Source: Campylobacter jejuni
Lineage (GTDB): Bacteria; Campylobacterota; Campylobacteria; Campylobacterales; Campylobacteraceae
NCBI RefSeq assembly: GCF_002179635.1
Contig: NZ_NFOE01000110.1
Span: 1 to 41,515, forward strand
DNA: 41,515 bases
Direction: 5' to 3'
Made by a program: the position numbers and the translations under genes. The first letter of the stretch is position 1, and every line of letters begins with the position of its first letter. Of the stretch, positions 26,316 through 35,988 are shown piece by piece. The notes beneath the pieces are model-generated. The model did no database searches. It was not told where the DNA came from and saw only the letters and a list, made by a program, of their open reading frames with translations.

Positions 26316-26909
26316 TTATCCTATAAAAGCTTTATACAGCATAGAAAGAGCAAAATACTCTAAAATAAATGCTGAAAAAAGATTAATGTAAAATATATGT
26401 TTGTTTTTCACAAGGGCTTTGAATTTAGACACAAAAAACGATAAAGTAAAAATCCAAAACACAATAAAACCCACCAAACCAAAAAGTAAAGCAAAAGAGT
26501 TTTTACTCTGCATGCTAAGCCCTGCTACACTCACCCAAAAACCTATAACATAAGGATTTGTAACATTTAAAAAAAATCCTTTACTAAAACCTTTTAAAGG
26601 ATGTGTTTTATTTACCTTGTTAAGATCGACTTTTCTTGTTTTTCTTAGCATTAAAAATACCATAAAACTCAAAAAGAAAAAGCCAAAAACCGCTAGTATT
26701 TTATAAAAAAATTCATTATTTGCAAAGCTTAAAAGCCCAAGATTAATCAAAATCAAAAAAAGTATATCAGCACTTAAAGCACCGAGCCCAACGCAAAAAG
26801 CATTTTTAAAAGAAGACAAAGCAGTATTTAAGATCAAAATATTCACAGGTCCAAAAGGCACAGACACACCCATACCTAAAACTATGCCTTGTAAGATTAC
26901 TTCTAGCAT
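26316..26909 (-). CDS. LysE/RhtB-family amino-acid exporter
   Basis: The 197-residue integral membrane protein has about five or six hydrophobic segments and the family N-terminal motif VSVPFGPVNILILNTAL, followed by FCVGLGALSADILFL. NVTNPYVIGFW in the middle corresponds to the conserved NP of LysE. The family exports amino acids such as lysine, threonine or homoserine; the substrate cannot be told here. It overlaps the sirtuin gene by 7 nt and is followed by dapE. Export of a lysine-pathway metabolite would fit but is inference. Confidence 0.88.
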   Translation of the reverse strand: MLEVILQGIVLGMGVSVPFGPVNILILNTALSSFKNAFCVGLGALSADILFLILINLGLLSFANNEFFYKILAVFGFFFLSFMVFLMLRKTRKVDLNKVNKTHPLKGFSKGFFLNVTNPYVIGFWVSVAGLSMQSKNSFALLFGLVGFIVFWIFTLSFFVSKFKALVKNKHIFYINLFSAFILEYFALSMLYKAFIG

Positions 26910-27601
26910 TTTTCTTCCAAGAAATTTTCTATATCGATTTTGATTTTATCAATAGCCGTGCAAACATCTTCTATATAAACTTTAGTAAAATTACTTTCTA
27001 AATATTTGTCTTCATCAAGATTGTTTAATATACTTTGCTTGCATACTCTTGCATACTCTCCCACGGGTAAAACCTGCCCACTTGTGCCTATACATACAAA
27101 TAAATCGCAATTTTGTAATTTTTCATATAAAATTTTATAATTTGGTGCCATTTCTTCAAACATCACGATATTGTGCCTTACACTTTTGCTTTGACATTTA
27201 GGACAAATTTTATCATCACTACTTTCATAGTCTATGTTAAAAATATTTTCACACTCTAAACACCTAAGTTCAGGTAAGAAACCGTGCAAATGCACTACTT
27301 CTTCACAACCTGCTCGCTCTAATAAATCATCTACATTTTGTGTTAAAACGCTAATTTGTTTTGGAAATTTTTGTTTTAATAAAGCGATGATTTTATGCGC
27401 ATAATTTGGCTTGACACTAGCTAGTTCTTTTCTTCTTTTATTATAAAATTCTAAAACTTTTTTAGGATTTTTTCTAAAGCCAGTTGCAGAGCAAACTTCC
27501 ATCACATCATGCTCTTCCCAAAGCCCACCATTAGCTCTAAAAGTTTTTATACCACTTGGAGCGGATAAACCCGCTCCACTTAAAATCATCACTTGTTTCA
27601 T
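26903..27601 (-). CDS. cobB: NAD-dependent protein deacylase, sirtuin (CobB-type)
   Basis: Sirtuins remove acyl groups from lysines, using NAD and releasing nicotinamide. The 232-residue protein has GAGLSAPSGI (9-18), TQNVDDL (87-93), catalytic H106 (HLHG) and a zinc knuckle C114-x2-C117 ... C133-x2-C136, then FVCIGTSGQV. Y53 and R56 in EFYNKRR form the Y-x-x-R pair that marks class III sirtuins acting on succinyl and malonyl lysine. That predicts desuccinylase activity. It is 44 nt downstream of mutS2. Confidence 0.92.
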   Translation of the reverse strand: MKQVMILSGAGLSAPSGIKTFRANGGLWEEHDVMEVCSATGFRKNPKKVLEFYNKRRKELASVKPNYAHKIIALLKQKFPKQISVLTQNVDDLLERAGCEEVVHLHGFLPELRCLECENIFNIDYESSDDKICPKCQSKSVRHNIVMFEEMAPNYKILYEKLQNCDLFVCIGTSGQVLPVGEYARVCKQSILNNLDEDKYLESNFTKVYIEDVCTAIDKIKIDIENFLEEKC

Positions 27602-27645
27602 TATTAAACCTCATTATTGTTTTAAAGGTTTTACTATAATTTTAC

Positions 27646-29844
27646 TTAAAGCTTAACCACCTTAGCGCCAAAACCACCTTGATTAATCGGAGCATCATTA
27701 AAGCTTTTTACACTTTTGTGAGCTTTTAAAAACTCTTTTACCGCAAAAGCTAGTTTTCCTGTGCCTATACCATGATAAACTATCACCTCATCAAAACCTA
27801 CTATCAAAGCATCAGAGATAAATTTATCTAATCTTTCAAGTGCCTCATCACTTCTTAAGCCGTGTAAATCTAAAGTCATATTTAAAGCACTTGGACGGGT
27901 TACATTAACACTTGATTTTACCTTTTGTGTAGGGGTTTGATTGCTTTTTTTAAGCAACTTTAATGGTACACGCAAACTTAAACCATCACTTTGAATCATC
28001 GCATCATTTTTTGAAATTGCAGTGATTTTGCCTTTGATTTTTTCATATTTAACAAAATCTCCAACTCTAAGTTCTTCATTTTGCTCCATACTTGGTAAAA
28101 CAATACTTTTTTTAAGTTCATTGGCTTTGTTTAAACTTCTTTGTTTTTCTTTAATATCTTTTAGATTTATTGTTTTTTTAGCTTCTTCTATGGCTTTGTG
28201 GTATTTAAATTCTAAATTAGATACAAGCTTTTTAAATTCTTGCTCATTTTTTTCTTTTTGATCTTTGAGTGAAAGCAAAATTTCATCTACCTTAGCTTCT
28301 TTTTTCTCAATCTCTTCATTTTTTTTGCGTAAAGAAAGTTCAAGATTGATATTTTTACTTACCATTTCTTCTAAATTTTCTTTATCTTCACCATAAAGTT
28401 TTTTAGCATTTTGCACTAAATTTGCACTTATGCCATATCTTAAAGCTGTTTCAAATGCATAAGATTTACCTATAGTACCTTTTAAAAACTCATATTTTGG
28501 GCGCGATAATTCCTCATCATACAAAGCAGCGATGAGTTCAACTTGTGAATTTTTAGCCAAAAGCATAGCAAGGCGTTTATGGTGAGTTGTAATGATGATT
28601 TTATTATCTTGTTCTAAAAGCTTAGAAATAAGCTCAGTAAATAAACACGCAGCTTCTTCAAAATCTGTCCCAAGCTCTATCTCATCAACCCCTAATAAAA
28701 CATTTTTCTTACCCAAAAGCTTAGAAAAATGTAACATTCTTCCCGCAAAAGTAGAAATATCATTTTTTACATTTTGTGGATCTTCTAAAATCGCATCAAA
28801 TTCTTTGAAATTTCCTATTTGGCTTTTTTGTGCATTAATTCTCATAGGAAGCAAATGCTTTGCAAGCAAAGCTGCACTTAAAATTCCTTTTAAAAGCATA
28901 GACTTACCACCTGCATTTACACCTGTGATGATTAAAACTTTTTTATTAAACTCTATATTAACACTTTTTGCATTTTTTAAAGCCGGATGTGCGAAGTTAT
29001 ATAAACTTAAATTATTAGAACTATCAGCTAAAACAAACTCATAATCATGTTTTTTAGCCATCAAAACTCTAGCACTATAATGATCAAATAAATCAAAAGC
29101 ATTGTTGATAAATTTCAGAAACATCAAATTTTTGTAAAAAATTAAGCTGATTTTTTTAGCATATTCATAAAAAATTTCTTCTTTAGCATCTTTGATTTCA
29201 TCTATTTGACTTTGGATTTTTTCTACACTCAAAGGCATCACATAAAATCCACCGCCGCTACTTCTACCTATGATTTTTGCTTTTAAGACATGATTAAACC
29301 CACCGCGTAAAAGCAAGGCCTCCATACCATTGATAAGATGAATTTGCGTATCGATTAAATAAGTACTAAGACTTTTAGTATAGGTAAGTTTTTTAAACTC
29401 AGCCACCAAGCTTTCTTTTTTCATCTTTAGAGCTAAATTTAGATTAACAAGTCTTTCATCAACACTTTCTTTAATCTCACCCTTTTCATCAAAATACTCA
29501 AAAAGTTCTAAAATAGCTTGTGGAATTTCTATTTTTAAAAGCCATTCTTTTAAGCTTTCTTCAAATTTTAAACCCTTTAAGTATCTAAAATACATACAGA
29601 TTTTAATAAATTCAAAGCTTTGACTTAAATGTAAAATTCCTTGCTTACTAAGATGAGTTAAAGCACTATTTAGCTCTTCTATCATAGGTGGAGGATTAAA
29701 ATCAATCAGCGAAAGCTCATTGATTCTTTTATAATGAAGCTTGCTATCACCTTGTAAAAAAATTTCTTTATCTCTTGCAAAAAGTCCCCTAAAGTCTTCT
29801 ATATAGCCATCTAAATCTAGCTTTTTAAAAAATTGCTCTTGCAT
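27646..29844 (-). CDS. mutS2: MutS2 ATPase with Smr nuclease domain
   Basis: The 732-residue protein lacks the mismatch-recognition domain of MutS. It has a core helical domain, an ABC-type ATPase with Walker A GVNAGGKS (308-315) and LLGVDEIELGTDFEEA (Walker B), a long coiled coil (about 470-580), and a C-terminal Smr domain from residue 658 (LDLHGLRSDEAL ... HGIGTGKL). MutS2 of this type acts in anti-recombination or oxidative DNA repair (H. pylori) and ribosome rescue in Bacillus. As an epsilonproteobacterium, this organism probably has no MutS/MutL repair, which helps homopolymer tracts to vary. Its start shares a base with the previous stop. Confidence 0.94.
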   Translation of the reverse strand: MQEQFFKKLDLDGYIEDFRGLFARDKEIFLQGDSKLHYKRINELSLIDFNPPPMIEELNSALTHLSKQGILHLSQSFEFIKICMYFRYLKGLKFEESLKEWLLKIEIPQAILELFEYFDEKGEIKESVDERLVNLNLALKMKKESLVAEFKKLTYTKSLSTYLIDTQIHLINGMEALLLRGGFNHVLKAKIIGRSSGGGFYVMPLSVEKIQSQIDEIKDAKEEIFYEYAKKISLIFYKNLMFLKFINNAFDLFDHYSARVLMAKKHDYEFVLADSSNNLSLYNFAHPALKNAKSVNIEFNKKVLIITGVNAGGKSMLLKGILSAALLAKHLLPMRINAQKSQIGNFKEFDAILEDPQNVKNDISTFAGRMLHFSKLLGKKNVLLGVDEIELGTDFEEAACLFTELISKLLEQDNKIIITTHHKRLAMLLAKNSQVELIAALYDEELSRPKYEFLKGTIGKSYAFETALRYGISANLVQNAKKLYGEDKENLEEMVSKNINLELSLRKKNEEIEKKEAKVDEILLSLKDQKEKNEQEFKKLVSNLEFKYHKAIEEAKKTINLKDIKEKQRSLNKANELKKSIVLPSMEQNEELRVGDFVKYEKIKGKITAISKNDAMIQSDGLSLRVPLKLLKKSNQTPTQKVKSSVNVTRPSALNMTLDLHGLRSDEALERLDKFISDALIVGFDEVIVYHGIGTGKLAFAVKEFLKAHKSVKSFNDAPINQGGFGAKVVKL

Positions 29845-30191
29845 TATTTATCTACCTTGCAATCTTTTATATCAAACACATAGGCTTTATATTGTTTATT
29901 TTTGCCATTTGAAATAAAACTTTGCGTTCCATGTTCAAAGTTAAAATACTCTTTAGTGACATTAATATCTTTGCAAATTAGACTTTGTCCTTGTAAAAAT
30001 GCATTGAGTGTTTCTTTTTTTAAAACCCCACTTCTTGTGGCACTTAACTCAAATTTAATCGCAAAAGCAATCATTAAAATCAATACTAAAATCAAAAGAT
30101 AATTACTAATCTTGCCTATTTTTTTACGCAAAAAAATGAAAAAAAATAAAATCGCAAAAAAAGCTAAGATATATAAAAAAATCTTAAACAT
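29844..30191 (-). CDS. Small integral membrane protein between murC and mutS2
   Basis: The 115-residue protein has two predicted membrane helices (about 3-22 and 31-47, ISNYLLILVLILMIAFAI) and a C-terminal extracytoplasmic part with two cysteines (LICKDIN, DIKDCKVDK) that could form a disulfide. I recognise no family; a homologue sits in the same place in C. jejuni (Cj1053c from memory). It overlaps murC by 8 nt and mutS2 by 1 nt, so it is translationally coupled on both sides. Confidence 0.8.
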   Translation of the reverse strand: MFKIFLYILAFFAILFFFIFLRKKIGKISNYLLILVLILMIAFAIKFELSATRSGVLKKETLNAFLQGQSLICKDINVTKEYFNFEHGTQSFISNGKNKQYKAYVFDIKDCKVDK

Positions 30192-31476
30192 ACTTGCCCC
30201 TAAGCTTTGTGCTTATATCTCCTGCACCAAAGCCAATTACCAAACCATTTTCAATCAACTCATCACCAAGATAAATAGCACTTTCTTCTCTTTTGATTTC
30301 TTTTATAAATTTAGCTTTTGGAAAGTATTTTTGCATATTAATTTCTATTTTAGCTTCCCCTGCTGCATACACAGGTAAAATATAAAGCTCATCAACATTT
30401 GCTAAAACTTCACTAAAATACTCTATATTTGCACTTAAACGCGTATAGCGGTGAGGTTCAAAAATAGCTATGATTTTTTTATATCCAGCTAGCCTTGCAT
30501 ACTCACTTGCTGCTTTAAGTGTTGTTTTGATTTCTGTTGGATGGTGTCCATAATCATCAATCAAAGCCATATTTTCATTTGCAAATAAAATATCAAATCT
30601 TTTTTTAATGCCTTGATATTTTAAAAGCTTAGTTTTTAGCTCTTCTATATTTATAAATTCACTCGCAGCCAAAATAGCCATAGTAGCATCCATCGCCACA
30701 TGCTCACCCATACCAAAAACGCTAAATTCACCTAAATCTTTAAGTGTAAAATAGGTTTTTGGCTTAAAATTTTCTACTTTCATGTAAATATTAGTGATAT
30801 CTTTACTTGGGTAAAGCTTTTTTGCATTATTTAAATTTAAACTTGATAAAAACTCATCTTCAGCATTAATCACTTGAATTTTAGACAAATGCAAAAAGTC
30901 TTCATAAGCTTTATGTAATCTTGCAAGATCGTTTCCATAATGATCTAAATGTTCTGCTTCAACATTAGTCACTATAGCTAAATAAGGATTTGAATTTAAA
31001 AAAGAACTATCGCTCTCATCAGCTTCAAAGATGAGATTTTCACTTTCTTTATAAAGCATATTAGTACCGCTTTCTTTTAACACTGCACCAATAATCACAG
31101 AAGCTTCTATCAAGCTTGCTAAAATGCTTGAAGTAGTACTTTTACCATGAGCTCCCGCAACCGCAAAAACTCTTTTGTCTTTTAAAATCATAGGTAAGGC
31201 TTCTTTTCTTGAAAGTGTTGTGATGTTTTGCTTTTTTGCACTAATTAATTCTTCATTGTCTTCTTTAATAGCAGCTGAATACACCACTAAATCCACATCT
31301 TTGACATTGTCTTTATGATGAGGAATTTTTATATCTATGCCTTCTTTTTCTAATTCTTTTGTGATTTTACTTTCTTTGATATCAGAACCACTAATCTTAA
31401 AGTCTTGCTCTTTTAAAAATCTCGCCAAAGCTGAAATTCCAATACCGCCTATACCTATAAAATGAATTTTTTGCAT
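30184..31476 (-). CDS. murC: UDP-N-acetylmuramate--L-alanine ligase
   Basis: MurC adds L-alanine to UDP-MurNAc using ATP, the first peptide step of peptidoglycan synthesis in the cytoplasm. The 430-residue protein has the UDP-binding GIGGIGISALARF (8-20), the ATP loop AGAHGKSTT (107-115), EADESDSSF, TNVEAEHLDHYG and the C-terminal FEPHRYTR motif. The length is normal. It begins a unit after an 88-bp gap with its own likely promoter. Confidence 0.96.
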   Translation of the reverse strand: MQKIHFIGIGGIGISALARFLKEQDFKISGSDIKESKITKELEKEGIDIKIPHHKDNVKDVDLVVYSAAIKEDNEELISAKKQNITTLSRKEALPMILKDKRVFAVAGAHGKSTTSSILASLIEASVIIGAVLKESGTNMLYKESENLIFEADESDSSFLNSNPYLAIVTNVEAEHLDHYGNDLARLHKAYEDFLHLSKIQVINAEDEFLSSLNLNNAKKLYPSKDITNIYMKVENFKPKTYFTLKDLGEFSVFGMGEHVAMDATMAILAASEFINIEELKTKLLKYQGIKKRFDILFANENMALIDDYGHHPTEIKTTLKAASEYARLAGYKKIIAIFEPHRYTRLSANIEYFSEVLANVDELYILPVYAAGEAKIEINMQKYFPKAKFIKEIKREESAIYLGDELIENGLVIGFGAGDISTKLRGKYV

Positions 31477-31478
31477 TC

Positions 31479-31509
31479 TTGCCTCAAATTTTTTGAAAAT
31501 TTAAGGCAA
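31479..31509 (-). promoter_or_regulatory. Leader hairpin overlapping the murC ribosome site
   Basis: On the minus strand TTGCCTTAAATT (31509-31498) can pair with AATTTGAGGCAA (31490-31479), 12 pairs with one G-T wobble and a 7-nt loop. The right arm holds GAGG, the likely ribosome site, 2 nt before the murC start codon. It could limit murC translation; the pairing may be coincidental. It does not look like a terminator because no T-run follows. Confidence 0.4.
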
Positions 31510-31510
31510 A

Positions 31511-31519
31511 ATTCTATCA
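31511..31519 (-). promoter_or_regulatory. Probable murC promoter, extended -10
   Basis: TGATAGAAT on the minus strand fits TGn-TATAAT with one change. It is 35 nt before the murC start codon. It would give murC and the genes after it expression independent of the phase-variable gene upstream. Confidence 0.55.
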
Positions 31520-31564
31520 TTTGTTTACTAAAAATAAAATATAAAAAGCCCTTAGAGATAAAAT

Positions 31565-33536
31565 CTACTCACTATTATTTGATGTTTTGAGATTGACTAG
31601 TCTATAATTTAATTGCTTTTGAAATAACTCTTTATAATTTTTTGAAAAATTTTTATGATATAAATCTAACTCAAAAGCCTTATTTGTATCTTTTATGCTA
31701 GTATTATTTTCAAAATAATAACCATTATTTCCATCATAGACTCCATTTTGATCAATCCAAACAAGCTCATTAAAACCAAATTCTAACTTTTCATTTTTTA
31801 TAGGTGCTAACATATTTCTTCCTCCTAAACTTAAATATTTTGTATCACTAAGAGTAAGACTATAAAGTGTTGGAAAAATATCTTTATGCGAACCCACACG
31901 ATTTTTATCATAATAAATATCATTTTTTAAATACTTTGGAAGATATAAATAAAAAGGCACACTATATGCAAAAGCTTTTTGGGATTTTATATCCATCTTA
32001 ATATCTCTAAATCTATGATCACCTGTGGCAGCAATAATAATATTTTCTCTCAAACTACTTTCTTTTATGCGATCTAAAAATTTTCCAAATTCATCATTTG
32101 CATACGCATAAGCATTTAAAGCACCTATAGAATCACTGATAATAAATTGACTTAATATTTTTTCATCTAAAGCGTTCTCATCGATAAGTTGTGTTCTGCT
32201 TTTATGTATATAAGGTCTATGAGTGGAAATACTAAGAGAAATAACAAGCGTAGGATTTGTAGCATTTTCAAAAATAGAATATATTTTTTTATACATAAAC
32301 TCATCAGCTATACCGTATTTATGTTTTGTTTTTCTAGCTTGTGGAAAATCTTGCATCAGTGTATTTTCATCTATGATTTCATCTACACCTTGATTTTTAA
32401 AATAATTGCCAAGATTATACCAAGAAGCATTACCACTATAAACAAAAACTATTTTATACCCTGCATTCTTGTAAATTTGCAAAGGAGTAAAGGCTAATTT
32501 TTCTTTTTGATATAATCCATTTGAAATAATATTTGGACTTAAAAAAACCAAACGATTAAAACTTTCTATGGTATTGTTTGCACTAGATAAAAATCTAGTA
32601 AAAATAATATCTTGCTCAAAATGCTTTTTTAAATTTCCCAAAAGATTAATGTTTTCAGTGCCAAACTCAGCTAAATTTAAACCAAAACTTTCCATGATGT
32701 TAATATAAATATGATTTTTAGCATGATTTTGATGTGTCAAAGTAGTATCAAACATAGGAAAAAGTTTTTCTTCTAGTTGATTAAGCTGTTTTATATCTAC
32801 GCTTTTAAATTCTTGTTGATTTTTATACTCTTTATATGCCCATGAAAAAGCCATCAAAGGATTTGTAGAAATTTCATTAAAAGCTTTTATGGTGCTAAAT
32901 TCATAACTTGAAGCTCTTAGCGCATTATAAGTAAAATGTCCTCTTAGCGCTACAATATAAGCATAAATTAGCAAAATGTTTAATAAAATAAAAAATACTA
33001 GTTTTACTTTAATAGTCTCTAATTTTAAGTTAAGAATTTTAATATTAAGATAAAAACAAAATATACTAAAAATTACAGCTAATAACAATGCTTTTATAAT
33101 AGGATAATCAGAAAAGACTATAGATAATATCGCCTTAGTATTATCATCTTTTAAACCAAAAATAAAAATATCAATTTTGCTTGCATAAAGTTGAAAATAA
33201 TAATAATGTATAAACGCAGAAATTAAAATAACAAAAGCTATAAAAGCTATATAAAAACTAGAAAGATAAATATAAAATTTAGCGATTACCCCCCCCCATA
33301 GTGTGATATTTACTATCTTTGAAAATCAAGCTTATATAAGAAAACAAACCACACAAAAATAGAGGTAAAAAAATAGCACTAAAGGTTCTCATATCATGAC
33401 CTAGTCCATATACATATACCATTAAGGTATTTTCACTTTCATTAGTTAAATTTTTTATCATCAAAAACCTAACTAAAGCAAAAATTCCCATAAAAATAAA
33501 ACTAAAAGAAAAAATTTGTAATAAAATTTTTCTCAT
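31565..33536 (-). CDS. Phase-variable sulfatase / LtaS-like phosphotransferase, frame currently OFF
   Basis: From ATG 33536 (TAAAGGAG just upstream) the frame runs 80 codons into a G9 tract (33297-33289) and stops two codons later. With G8 the frame reads on through VIAKFYIYLSSF to the downstream 507-residue frame with no stop, giving exactly 656 residues. The full product has about five N-terminal membrane helices. A periplasmic alkaline-phosphatase-superfamily domain follows, with IMESFG (about 282), the nucleophile threonine in SSANNTIESF (about T322), TGDHRFRD and VGSHKDIFPTLY. The family transfers phosphoglycerol or phosphoethanolamine, or hydrolyses sulfate esters; the acceptor here is unknown. 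A separate start at TTG 33088 is not needed. Confidence 0.88.
33289..33297 (-). repeat. Homopolymeric G9 tract, phase-variation switch
   Basis: Nine consecutive C on the plus strand (G on the coding strand), by far the longest G/C run I see in a window that is about 70% A+T. It lies inside the coding sequence near codon 80. Lengths of 8 or 11 keep the frame open; 9 and 10 meet a stop immediately after the tract. Confidence 0.93.
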
Positions 33537-33572
33537 TATACTCCTTTAAATAATATTTTCTTGCTAAAAAGA

Positions 33573-34361
33573 TTATTCTTCGTAATTTTTTATAAGCTTA
33601 TCAAAACCCCATAAATTTCTAGCTTCATTTGCTTTGCTAACTTCTACTACAAGCATTTCTTCTTGATCGCCAAGTTGTTCTTGCACTTCTCCAAAAGCAT
33701 TGATAAAAAAGCTATCTCCATAAAATTTCCACTCATTTTCTTGCTTTAAATTACCAATGCGATTAACCCTTAAAATGCTTGTTGAGTTTAAAAAGGCTCT
33801 TGTTTTTAAAAGTTCTAACCATCTTTGATTGCTTTCAAAAGTACTAGCTGTGGGAATGATGACTAAATCTATCTTTTTTTTCATGATCATTTGCCAAAAG
33901 ATATCAAAATGTGCTTCAAAACCAAAAAGTAAAGCACATTTTAAGCCCTCATGTGTGAAAGTAAAAAGTTTAAGTTTATCAGTTTTTTTATTGTTAAAAA
34001 ATTTTTCTTCATTCCAGTGTGCATAAGGCATTAAAATTTGTTGCTCATAAACTTTTACATTCTGTGGGCCTACTTTTAAGCATAGTTTTTTTAAACCATC
34101 ATTTTCTACACTTATGAAAGGTGCAATGATATTTAACTCATATTTTTTAGCAAGTTTTATCAAGCTTGCTTTTTTGCTTTGACTTTGTTCTTTGATCATA
34201 CTTTTTGGCATAGTTTTAAGCTCACTAAAAAAGCTATTTAAAACGTACTCACCTAAAACCACCAAATTCGCGCCACTTTCCTTAGCAGCTTTTAGATAAT
34301 AATCAAGCCTTGATTCACTCAAAGCCAAAGTGGGAAATTGTAAAGCTACAATACTACTCAT
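33573..34361 (-). CDS. Carbon-nitrogen hydrolase (nitrilase superfamily)
   Basis: The 262-residue protein has a nitrilase-like fold: [13 protein letters not shown] carries the catalytic glutamate, and [10 protein letters not shown] the region of the usual lysine. The usual cysteine position reads [15 protein letters not shown]. That central motif departs from the standard G-x-x-x-C-Y/W-D-x-R-F-P, so the catalytic set is not fully convincing. Family members hydrolyse amides such as omega-amides or N-carbamoyl compounds; the substrate is unknown. It overlaps xseB by 8 nt, and the phase-variable gene follows after 36 nt. Confidence 0.78.
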   Translation of the reverse strand: MSSIVALQFPTLALSESRLDYYLKAAKESGANLVVLGEYVLNSFFSELKTMPKSMIKEQSQSKKASLIKLAKKYELNIIAPFISVENDGLKKLCLKVGPQNVKVYEQQILMPYAHWNEEKFFNNKKTDKLKLFTFTHEGLKCALLFGFEAHFDIFWQMIMKKKIDLVIIPTASTFESNQRWLELLKTRAFLNSTSILRVNRIGNLKQENEWKFYGDSFFINAFGEVQEQLGDQEEMLVVEVSKANEARNLWGFDKLIKNYEE

Positions 34362-34527
34362 CTACTTGCTCGATTTCTAATTTAGCATTTTCAAGCATAG
34401 CTCTTGCCTGTTTGATACTTTTTAGACCTTCTTTGTAAATTTCTACACAAGTTTTAAGGTCTAAATCTTTATCATTAAGTTTTTCTAAAGAAAGCTCAGC
34501 TTGTTTGATGTGATCTTCAAATTCCAT
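34354..34527 (-). CDS. xseB: Exodeoxyribonuclease VII small subunit
   Basis: A short gene of 57 residues starting at ATG 34527 ([17 protein letters not shown]) and ending IEQVDE. XseB pairs with XseA to degrade single-stranded DNA to oligonucleotides. The helical pattern [20 protein letters not shown] followed by [12 protein letters not shown] is that of XseB, whose core reads L..LE.....L...L..Y..G. It shares one base with the guaB stop and overlaps the next gene by 8 nt. Exonuclease activity depends on an xseA located elsewhere. Confidence 0.85.
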   Translation of the reverse strand: MEFEDHIKQAELSLEKLNDKDLDLKTCVEIYKEGLKSIKQARAMLENAKLEIEQVDE

Positions 34528-35978
34528 TAATTACTTACCTTATAATTTGGTGCTTCAGCAGTGATAGTTACATCATGCACATGGCTTTCTTTTAATCCTG
34601 CTGCGGTGATTTCTACAAATTCAGCTCTTTCTTGGAAAGCTTTGATATCTGCTGCACCTACATAACCCATAGAAGATCTAAGCCCACCTAAAAGTTGATG
34701 CACTACACTTTTTATACTTCCTACATAGGGCACCCTACCTTCAATACCCTCAGGCACAAGCTTATCTTGAGCCGTACCTTCTTGGAAATATCTATCTGAA
34801 CTTCCTTTTTGCATAGCACCTAAGCTTCCCATACCACGATAACTCTTATATTGTCTTCCTTGATAAGTAAATAACTCACCTGGGCTCTCATCTGTTCCTG
34901 CTAAAAGCGAACCTATCATCACACTACTTGCACCTGCTGCAATTGCTTTTGCTATATCGCCTGAGTATTTTATACCCCCATCGGCAATTACTGGCACACC
35001 GTATTTACTTGCTTCTATTGCACATTCATCTATAGCTGAAATTTGAGGCACACCTACACCTGAAACAATGCGTGTAGTACAAATACTACCAGGTCCTATA
35101 CCTATCTTAACAGCGTCTGCACCTGCTTCACATAGATCTTTAACTGCTTTTGCACTAGCAACATTTCCTACTATTACATCTACATTAAATTCAGCCTTAA
35201 TTGCTTTTAGTGTATCAATAATACCTTTAGAATGTCCATGCGCACTATCCATTACTATAACATCAACTTCAGCTTCCACTAAAGCCTTTACGCGATCAAG
35301 CTGACCCACACCCACAGCTGCAGCCACTCTTAATCTTCCATAAGCGTCTTTATTTGAATTTGGATATTCCTTGCGTTTTTTTAAATCTTTTATAGTGATT
35401 AAGCCTTCTAAGTGGTTATTTTCATCTACAATAGGAAGTTTTTCTACTTTATTAGTAGAAAAAATTCTTTCTGCATCATCTAAAGTAGAGCCTTTTTTAG
35501 CAGTGATTAAAGGCATTTTTGTCATTACATTTTCTACTAAATTATCAAAATTAGTTTCAAATCTTAAATCACGATTCGTTAAAATTCCTATTAGAGTTTT
35601 ATTCTCATCTACCACAGGAACGCCTGAAATTCTATATTCAGCCATGAGTTCTAGTGCTTCCTTAACACTTGCTTTAGGCCCTATATAAATAGGATCCATA
35701 ATCACGCCACTTTCACTTTTTTTAACTCTTTTTATCTCTCTAACTTGTGAAGCTATATCCATATTTTTATGGATTACCCCTATACCACCAAGCCTTGCCA
35801 TCATGATAGCGGCTCTATGTTCAGTAACCGTATCCATAGCAGCTGAAATTAAAGGCATATTTAAGGTGATATTTTTTGTAAGCCTTGTTTTAATATCTAC
35901 TTCTTTAGGTAAAACCTCAGAATATTGAGGAACTAGTAAAACATCTTCAAAAGTCAAAGCGCGTTTTATGATTTTCAT
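34527..35978 (-). CDS. guaB: Inosine-5'-monophosphate dehydrogenase
   Basis: GuaB oxidises IMP to XMP with NAD, the committed step of GMP synthesis. The 483-residue barrel has catalytic C300 in [11 protein letters not shown], and [12 protein letters not shown]. Two CBS domains are inserted at about residues 93-205 ([16 protein letters not shown] ... [15 protein letters not shown]). The flap holds [20 protein letters not shown]. The length is normal. It is 10 nt downstream of gatA in the same run. Confidence 0.98.
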   Translation of the reverse strand: MKIIKRALTFEDVLLVPQYSEVLPKEVDIKTRLTKNITLNMPLISAAMDTVTEHRAAIMMARLGGIGVIHKNMDIASQVREIKRVKKSESGVIMDPIYIGPKASVKEALELMAEYRISGVPVVDENKTLIGILTNRDLRFETNFDNLVENVMTKMPLITAKKGSTLDDAERIFSTNKVEKLPIVDENNHLEGLITIKDLKKRKEYPNSNKDAYGRLRVAAAVGVGQLDRVKALVEAEVDVIVMDSAHGHSKGIIDTLKAIKAEFNVDVIVGNVASAKAVKDLCEAGADAVKIGIGPGSICTTRIVSGVGVPQISAIDECAIEASKYGVPVIADGGIKYSGDIAKAIAAGASSVMIGSLLAGTDESPGELFTYQGRQYKSYRGMGSLGAMQKGSSDRYFQEGTAQDKLVPEGIEGRVPYVGSIKSVVHQLLGGLRSSMGYVGAADIKAFQERAEFVEITAAGLKESHVHDVTITAEAPNYKVSN

Positions 35979-35988
35979 AATTTTTCCT

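Noticed and set aside
31565-33088. A separate 507-residue sulfatase gene starting at TTG 33088
   Set aside because: The open frame continues upstream of 33088 to the G tract without a stop; this start is a by-product of the frameshift.
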